NCBI RefSeq assembly: GCF_041381155.1
Contig: NC_091143.1
Span: forward strand, 23,587,695-23,651,694
Source of the DNA: Argopecten irradians
Lineage: Eukaryota > Mollusca > Bivalvia > Pectinida > Pectinidae
Length of the DNA: 64,000 bases
Reading direction: 5' to 3'
The notes beneath the pieces were generated by a model. It ran no database searches, had not been told where the DNA came from, and saw only the letters and a list, made by a program, of their open reading frames with translations. Each line of letters begins with the position of its first letter. Position 1 is the stretch's first letter. Positions 56,215-64,000 of the stretch are shown here, in pieces. Both the position numbers and the translations under genes were made by a program.

Positions 56215-57390
56215 AAAAGTGATATCATTGTTTAGTAAAATAGTTAAAAATCATGATATTTTATAATGATACCGCCATTGACTAATTTTTAAAATAGAAT
56301 TGAGATTTAAACGAATGTTTAATTTTATATATTAACTATTAGAAAAATGTAACGTCCTTGAGTATTTTCAGTTTCGTAACTATCTATTTTGATAACGAAA
56401 TCAACAAAACACAACAAAAAGATAAGAGTCTCGTTATTTATTTCATAAACATTTATTATTTATACAATACCATTTAAAATACAATGTTTTCACAACAAAT
56501 AAGAGTGAAGACTGAGTCTTGGATAGGTACATCAAGGCAAATAAGAAATCATCTACAACTAACACCCTCATCGACATACGTACGATCCTTAACGTCTGAT
56601 GTTAATTAACCTTTGTGTTTTTGCTTTTTCTGAGAAATCGGTTTTTTTGCTATGTACAGTTACAATCATCTCCTTATACAACAAGTTAACATAACCATAC
56701 CTGGTGAAGCTTAGTAAGGGGAGGTTACTCCCTAATTATGAGCAGGTACGTTTGCTTCGTCATCACTTTGCGCGAAAAAAATACGTTCAACGTTTTAACA
56801 CAAATTAACTTTACTACTCTCATGGAGATGTCATAAACACAATAACATAAAAGTGTCTCGAAATGGCAGAAAGTCAAATAAAACGTGAAGCAAAGGTAAC
56901 GAAATGTAAGGTTAAAGTTAAAAGTTGAAAATATATGAGTAATTATGCTTTTATTGCACAAATTGGCATTATCCAATTCGTACACTTAAAACAAAATATA
57001 GACAAATGACATAGCTATTTCATGAAGTGAAGACACATCATATGTGCAAAATGAATAAATTAATACAATATAGGATCTTAAATGATTGTTCATTTCATAT
57101 AAGATTTTATAAAACGAGTCAAAGAAGTATTTTTTTCTTTAATTGATTTTGCGAGCCTTTTCTAGTAGACCTTAAATCTTCCTGACAAATTTCATAAAAT
57201 AGTAATGAACACAAATTTAAGATACGTTTTAACACATCACTACAAAAATTAACATTTATAAAAACAATAAACATGAAAATATGTTGCGACAAACTTTTTT
57301 GCCGCGTCGTCCTAATGGCACAGGATTTGTTGTTTGACGTCACGTCATTGCATAACGTCACAACTTATTTCCGGGTACGACCAATTAAGA

Positions 57391-57436
57391 TCGCCCATGT
57401 TACACTAGTAACATATGGAAAGTATTACATGGGCGA
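57391..57436. repeat. Small hairpin
   Basis: TCGCCCATGTTAC and GTATTACATGGGCGA are inverted around a short loop. Its function is unknown; it may be the remains of a foldback element. Confidence 0.5.
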
Positions 57437-58924
57437 AATCACTGGATATCAACACTTAATTTACTATCAAAACTTAATTCACTTATGTCAACTTTTCGCA
57501 GTTTTAACTATAAATATAAAAGTCAAAGGAGTAGATCAATATAAGCCAATTTTGGCCCCATTATAGATTCCCTTTAGTTTGATTCTATATTTTCCTCAAT
57601 ATAAGGCGATTTAAAGCTAATTGAAAGTTTCGCGATCCGATTTTCTGATTATATAGGTGCAATCATTTTTAAATATATCATTGCATGCAGTTTTAGATAT
57701 CATGGCAATGTCCCGCGAAATCGCGAAAATATTATTCTTTTCAGAATGTTCACATTTATGTATCGTGATTCATTATTCATAAGATTCACATTTATGTATC
57801 GTTTTCACTCTCATTTTCTTCCAATGTAAATCTTACAAACGGGCATACTGATAACTGATACAATATTTACATTTACTTACAAACATACGAAATTAAAGAA
57901 ATATCAAGGAGAGACAGGTTTTTTATGCAAACGAATCTATGTCACCTGACGTAACACACCAGTTATAGTTATAAAACGATAACCAAATAACCACAATACA
58001 TTATTTAAACAAGCGAATAACATTAGGTTTATATCGTTTGTTTATTTAAAGATTATGCAATTATTTATCGTTTTGTTTTCTTTCTTCTCCTAACATATAT
58101 TTTGCAAAATTTCATTTAACTTGCATTCAAGTATAGAACAAGCAAACAGCAATAAACACACACACGTTTTTCAGGAATTAAAGCTATGAATATCCCCCTA
58201 ATATACAACGTAGATGAAACATCTGAACGATAAACATAAGTTCTGCATATGGATGTACATCATAGGGAATGAATCATAAATCTAAAAAACAGTGTCACAT
58301 ATAGATTTGGATTGTAGACAAAATTGGTGATGTGAAAGAGCAATGATAGTCACAGCTTACCAAGTTTACTTTAAAAATAGAATATAGAATTTAAAAAAAA
58401 AGTGCTTTGAAAGCCAGATGTATGTTACAAAAATCATGAAATATATTGAATTTATATATTCCATATCATTTACAAATTATGATTTCTAGATGAAACAAAA
58501 TTTTTTATCCTTGTATCTATAGTCATACTGTATAAACAGGTAAGGCACGAAAACCTGCAAAAAGGTTATTTTTTTCTTCAAAACAATTCTATTTTCAGTT
58601 GGAAATGAAAATGAAGATTTTGGGTGTTGGTATTGACAATTAAGATGAATCTCGATTTTAACTACTAATGTTTTGATGCTAGTAAATGCGTTATTTTGTT
58701 CATTCGGTAGGTATACATTTTTCAGATCTCGATCTTTTCGGATAAAACAACATATATAGCCCAACAAATATAAAAATATGCAAAGCGTAGCTGCAATATA
58801 GAACACGAAGCACTAGTGAAAAGCTATTATTACTCGCGGATTTCTTTCACAAACTGAATGCATTAGCTGCTTATGAGTTATGAAATATTTAACACATGTA
58901 AGCATTAACTCAAAGGATATAAAT

Positions 58925-61900
58925 TTATACATCCAGTTTCCTAAACCCGATAACACTAACTGATGTTGCCGACTGTTGACTGCCGGGTCTTTGTTCAACC
59001 TCGTCTGAATTCTTTGTCTTGTTCTCCATATTGTCTTTCTTCTCAATCGAATCAATGTCACGCATTTGTACCTCCGCTTGCTTCAGATTTGAAATTTTGA
59101 TTTTCTTTTTGAGAAGGTAGACAGCTAGAACAATACCACACATACCAAACACTGCTACACTAAGGCCTATGTATAATGCCTTTGTTTGTGTATTACTGTC
59201 AGTGTCTGTAGACTTGTCACTATTGTTAGACGTTTCTCTAGTTGTTTTAGAATTCAACAAGTTATCTATTGTTACAGACACAGAAGGCAGCACTGTGCTA
59301 CCGGAAGAAGAAATCTTTGTTATAATTGGCATAATACTACTTTTTGACGATGACGTCACAAGTACAGGTGATGTGACATGAAGTCCGCTAGTTGTGACAG
59401 ATGGTATGGGACTAGTGGACATCGAAGATAAAGTTCTTCCCGAGATCTTATTTGTAGAATGTGTTGCATATGCAATTGAAGATAGTGCTGAAGACAAATG
59501 CTGTGAAGTTTTTGATTGGGTGCTCAACAGTCCAGTCACACTAATGGTAGGTGTTACACTTTGTGTGGATTTGGAAGACAGGTTCTCTGTTTTGGGAAAA
59601 AGGCAAGAATAATTCGTTTAAAATAAAATAAATAGAAATATGTATTTTTCACATTCAATTTTCATTTTCTTGTGATATTAATTTTTTGCATTATTAAACC
59701 GCATCTTTTGATAAAATATCTTGAATATGAATAACGAAAAAAAAATAGCTATTCAAAAACTATGTAACAACAAACGAATCGGATTCAGTATCAAGACTTA
59801 CCTTCTATAGTTGTCTTATATACGCGTATTTCGTCGATACCAACTGGTCCAAACGTGTCAGTTTTCTTTGACCGGAACACAAGCTGTAAATCAACAAAAC
59901 AAAATACTTATAGCTGCAGAAAACATGGGGAACAATCAGAATAAAATAAGGATAAAATCATGTACAAATGTATTAAATGTTCATGGTTCATTATTTCGGA
60001 TCTCATTGAATATGTGTATGTAATGGAACCCCTGGTTGTTTCGAAAGGAAGATGTAAACAACATCCAGTTTTAATATGTAGTAATGTGATTTTCACACGC
60101 GTGACTGGAGTATATCTTCATAAGAAAGTTCACATACCTTGTAGGCTGTCTCTGTTTTAACGGAAATTGTCACAGATTGCCAGTCGGCGTGCGCTTCTCC
60201 ATCTGTTGACCAGATCGAGGCGCTCGCACCGGAAATGAATTCCATGAGAACCTCTAGATTGGATGAAGGGGACGGATTCAAGTACCAAAAGGTCAGACAA
60301 ATATCTGAACCATTGGAGATAGGGCTTACTAACTGTGCAACAGATCCATGTGGAGTTGTTAATTGAGTTGTGTCCAGAACAATATATTGACCTGACAGAA
60401 GAAAGAAAAAAACGGATATCATCTAAAATATAAATCTGCATCTGTACCATTTTATTTCACTTCCATTCTGATTTACCTCAAGTATATATTATATGATATA
60501 GTGTTATCTCCCTCTGTACTAACTCTCAAAAGTTTATATCAAGCGTGTCTGTTTTGACCTATGCGATAAAGTCACGTTTACACTTCCAATGCCTCAGTAT
60601 TTATTTATTTTTTTTTTCAAGCGTTCCTTTTTCCAGCTTTCTCCATATCATTTGATGGGATTTCATCTGGAAACATAATTGCAACAAATTTTATTTCAGT
60701 GGATGCTTAACCTAAATGAATAGCCATTTACCTGTTTTTCCTCCTGGAATTCTGTGATACGAATCGTTGAGAAGAATCCATTCTAACTCATCACCTACAC
60801 TGGAGTACGAACACGCAGTAGAATCAAACGAACAGGATAGGCCTGGTATCTCATGGAAGTCGTGATCACCGCACACAGCACTGACCTCGAATTGCGGGAG
60901 GGGGAGGGTGGTCGTGGTAGTAGGAGGGGGAGTCGTTGTTACAGGGCCTGTAATTATAAAAAAAAAGATTTTTTGAAACAGGTCGGACTGAACTCTTAAA
61001 ACTCTTAAAAGATGCTGAAGCATTACACTACTGTAGCAACATGAAGAAGATGTGCACTAAATAGTATATAGTTTTGGCTTTAGGTTTTAGGCAACAGCTG
61101 TCAAATTTTGGTCTTCTTTAAAGAAAAGTGCTAGTGTACCTAGCCAGTGGGCTAACACCATAACGCCATATTAATCTGTAGTTTAATACCACCGATGTCG
61201 TATATACGTACATGGTCCACTTTCTAATGACAGGTCGTCGACACCAACTATCGCACCTGGTTCTCCTACATAAGACCCCTTGATTTCTATCTGTAAATAC
61301 ATAGAAACATTGTGATAGGCTTATTTGACATTTTCAGCTAAGCATCACGATATCAAATTCTCAGCAGATATCAACTTCATTTAATTATTTTCTAAAATTA
61401 AAATTCGCAGGAATTTTATCCCTCCTTAATGTTGTTGTTTGTGATACTGTTGCACTGTGGTGAGTTGCTATAACCTCTGACCATGGATATTCCCTGACCA
61501 TTCTTTGCGGATGCGTTTCTTATAAAAGTATTAATATTACCGCCGTTGGGATGTCCTGGCTCAGTGGCTATAACAGCAGTATAAGCAGCAGAGACAACAT
61601 AGCAAAGGCATTTATTGAGATCCACATATATCTAGGTCTAAACAAAACTGAATCACTAGTTCCATTCACGCCTTTGTTTCTTACAATGGCAATACATTTA
61701 AAATTTCGAGACTTCTGAGATTTTTGTACTCAAATATGTTTACCTGAAACGTCTCATTACTCTGTAAATCGACCTGTTGACTTCGCCATTGTGGGCCGTA
61801 GTAACCACTCAGGTGTTCCAGCAGGTGTAGCGCCCCGTCTCTTGTCCGTCGCCTGTACATGGTGATGGTACCACTCAGAGTACTGGGCATGATGTAGGCC

Positions 61901-64000
61901 ATGCGGAGGCAGGCACTCGTCTGTGCCTCTATGGGCGGGGAGACGATGGACGCCACATCGCCCCGATGGGCCTCCTCGCCATTAGGTCGGAGGGACAGGA
62001 AAGAACCTACAAATACACGTATCATTTGAGCTTGTCTTACAACCAAACTAGCCAAACCCTAACCCAAATACAAAGTAAACCATGTCTCTTTCACACATTT
62101 TTGTCTGTTTGTTGTTGGTAATCGGTAATATATATGGTCATTATGTTTTTATACTATGGGGTTAATTTTATCATCTGTTATTTTTGTGCACAACTCCATT
62201 GACTTACAAATCTGTATAGACTTATTGTATTTTACTTTCTTATCAAAACCGCATGATATATATTTGATGTAAATATAAGTTGTCATAATTAAAACAAAAT
62301 ATTGGGTGTGTATATTTCTTTGGTTGATTACACAGTAAATGATGTAGATAGTGACATTTGTGTCACATCACGGTGATATTGAAAATAATATTACTACCAT
62401 CTCTCTAACCACTCACCTGAACCTGTGGTGTTGTCTCCCGTGACGAAGACTCGGTCACGGACTGTCAGTGGACTTTGGGTCCTTTCCCACAACACATACT
62501 CTGGATCCCTGGCCGGCGGAGCGAAGCCACATACGTTCACCTCAAAGTCACATGACAGTGGGAGCAGAACAGCGGGGGGCTGGGTGGTGGTGGGGACTGT
62601 CGTAGTTGTTGTTAGTGTAACTAAAAACCGAACGATGATAAAAAGAGTGTTTTGTAACCACAATTGCAGACTAGGAATTACTTTACAATTATCTGGTTTG
62701 ATAATTGTTTTTATCAACTGTATTGAAGTGATTTATATACAATAAAAAGTAGTGGGAAACAATAGGTAGTGTAAGAACAACGAATAGGAGTATAATGAAA
62801 TCGAACATTATAACATGATGTAAAGGTCTAATTCCGTCTTTGCATATCTAAATGTTATCTGCCCTCGAGGGTATATATTTATATCGTGACGTCATTTGAT
62901 CGCAAACGTAACGTCACAATCTATACCTTCCTGCATGGGAGATAACTCTGTAATATGAAAAGTGGAATAGTACATGTATACTACTTACCATTTGTGAGAA
63001 CAGTGTCGTCGATTGCCAGGTCACTTAGATAGTGGTACTTGGTTGTTGCCTCGAACAGTAGCTATAACAATAATAATAGGATATAATATATTACATGTAC
63101 TAGTTATATTGTGTCATAGGGCAAAACTTTTCCTAATCATGTATTGCGTTTTTCATTAAGCAACAAGTAATAGAGAAACCTTATTCCACAGATTTTTAGA
63201 AATATATTTTGCTGAGGACTCAACATGGGTTAAGAACAAGACTATTTTAAATATTCCTTTCAATGAAATATCGATACTAACATCTTTTCCGTGAATGTCT
63301 TAATTAATATCATATATCCTTTTTGTGAAACATTTCGAAATTGCTTTTTAATCATCCTTTTCATAGTCCTAAAAATGTATTCTCTTGCATGATGATTAAT
63401 ATTATGGGAAAAAATGTATTCAAATATAATAGGAACAATTAGCAGTCATATAATAAATGAACCACTTACTGTGTATGACCCAGGAGAAAGTTCAACAACC
63501 GCCTGCAACCAGTCTGGTCCCTGACGGCCTTTACGTGACCATACAATGTTTGAGTTGCCATTGGAAAAGTTCTGATGCAGACTGAGGGAGCCGACCCCCA
63601 AGCCATTCATTATATACCAGAATGAGAACTGGAGGTGTACATCGGAGTCAATGACGTCACTAGCTAGCACAGCCTTCCAGGACGAGTTTCTAGCTTCGAT
63701 TCCCCGGATGTAGGCGTATTTGCCATCTAGTGTGGATACAAATAATAAATGATAATTTCGTAAAAAAATAAACAATAAAAAAAAAAACAAGCAGAATTAG
63801 TCTATCTTTTTTTACATTTTGGGGCTGAACAATTATACCTGACATAGAAAAATAATAGGTACTTTTCTAGAAAAATCTCAGGATCACAGACAAACACGTA
63901 CCTCCATTGGTATGATCGGTTTTAGGAGCAGACAATCCCCGCACTTCGTTAGTATCACCAATGTGCCAGTCGAAATCACTATGGCTACCGATGTGCCATG
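58925..64000 (-). CDS. MAM-domain type I transmembrane protein, 3' part
   Basis: MAM domains are ~160-residue extracellular adhesion modules. Ten exons were read with consistent phases: >=63902-64000 (5' partial), 63470-63726, 62989-63061, 62417-62620, 61744-62006, 61212-61290, 60732-60947, 60138-60391, 59802-59883, 58925-59586 (stop). They encode three MAM domains in series. MAM 1 is entered at SDFDWHIGDTNEV and has DGKYAYI and AIDDTVL. MAM 2 has LSCDFEVNVCGF, ACLRMAYIM and VGVDDLSLESG. MAM 3 has LSCSFDSTACSY, ICLTFWYL and VGIDEIRVY. Thr/Pro-rich linkers (TTTTTVPTTTQPP, TTTPPPTTTTTLP) separate them. The last exon holds a ~120-residue Ser/Thr-rich stalk likely to be O-glycosylated, a transmembrane helix (LYIGLSVAVFGMCGIVLAVY) followed by KKKIK, and a ~60-residue cytoplasmic tail. 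The signal peptide and any further domains lie outside the window. Confidence 0.92.
62839..62960. mobile_element. Short palindromic MITE (TTTGCATAT ends), copy 2
   Basis: Intronic in the MAM gene and homologous to 10710-10879: TTTGCATATCTAAATGTTAT, then TCGTGACGTCA, and at the right ATGGGAGATAACTCTGTAAT ATGAAA. Both copies are preceded by AATTCCGTC, so the true left end may include those bases. Confidence 0.7.

Larger units (their letters stand above)
54441..58924. other. Non-coding stretch 3' of the MAM gene
   Basis: Contains the TTAA MITE (55846-56214) and a small hairpin (57391-57436). The last kilobase (57.9-58.9 kb) is likely to include the 3' UTR of the MAM-domain gene. No other gene was recognised. 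Confidence 0.4.

Noticed and set aside
59169-59612. Plus-strand ORFs opposite the last MAM-gene exon
   Set aside because: Shadows of the Ser/Thr-rich stalk coding sequence on the minus strand, where splice phase and a transmembrane helix support the real frame.

Overview
The window reads as AT-rich animal nuclear DNA, most likely from a bivalve mollusc. The reasons are many short GT-AG exons with consistent phases, a Drosophila-type cryptochrome, a perilipin-like gene, a MAM-domain receptor, and tRNA-derived SINEs ending in a tail (CTGTTAATAGGACGTTAA) that I know from mollusc repeats. The species call is inference.

Layout. 1-1167 (-): the last three visible exons of a cryptochrome. 2486-8272 (+): a LINE with two long open ORFs, followed by a decayed LINE tail (8320-8885). 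9526-19107 (-): a perilipin-like lipid-droplet gene. Its introns hold several MITEs, a SINE, a 5'-truncated CR1/Jockey-like LINE, an orphan exon and a minisatellite built from one of its own splice donors. 21212-21481 (+): a weak candidate for a small secreted peptide. 22393-22700 (-): a possible metallo-beta-lactamase-fold remnant. 27362-29430: a near-perfect foldback beside a 1.8-kb long-inverted-repeat element. 29928-36518 (-): a complete seven-coding-exon gene for a 352-residue protein. It starts MGCGGS (a lipidation-type N-terminus) and carries a stand-alone domain resembling the dynein heavy-chain stalk and microtubule-binding tip, with no AAA+ motor. 36.5-58.9 kb: gene-poor, with MITEs, SINEs, a 59-bp satellite, other tandem repeats and one possible tetraspanin-like terminal exon. 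58925-64000 (-): the 3' part of a type I membrane protein with three MAM domains, a Ser/Thr-rich stalk, one transmembrane helix and a cytoplasmic tail.

The four recognisable host genes all lie on the minus strand but have no obvious shared pathway. The most notable items are the motor-less dynein-stalk protein and the repeated finding of tandem duplications that span splice donors, in both the perilipin-like gene and the stalk gene. No tRNA or rRNA gene, CRISPR array or retrovirus-like element was recognised. All exon joins come from reading splice signals and phases by eye; none has transcript support here.
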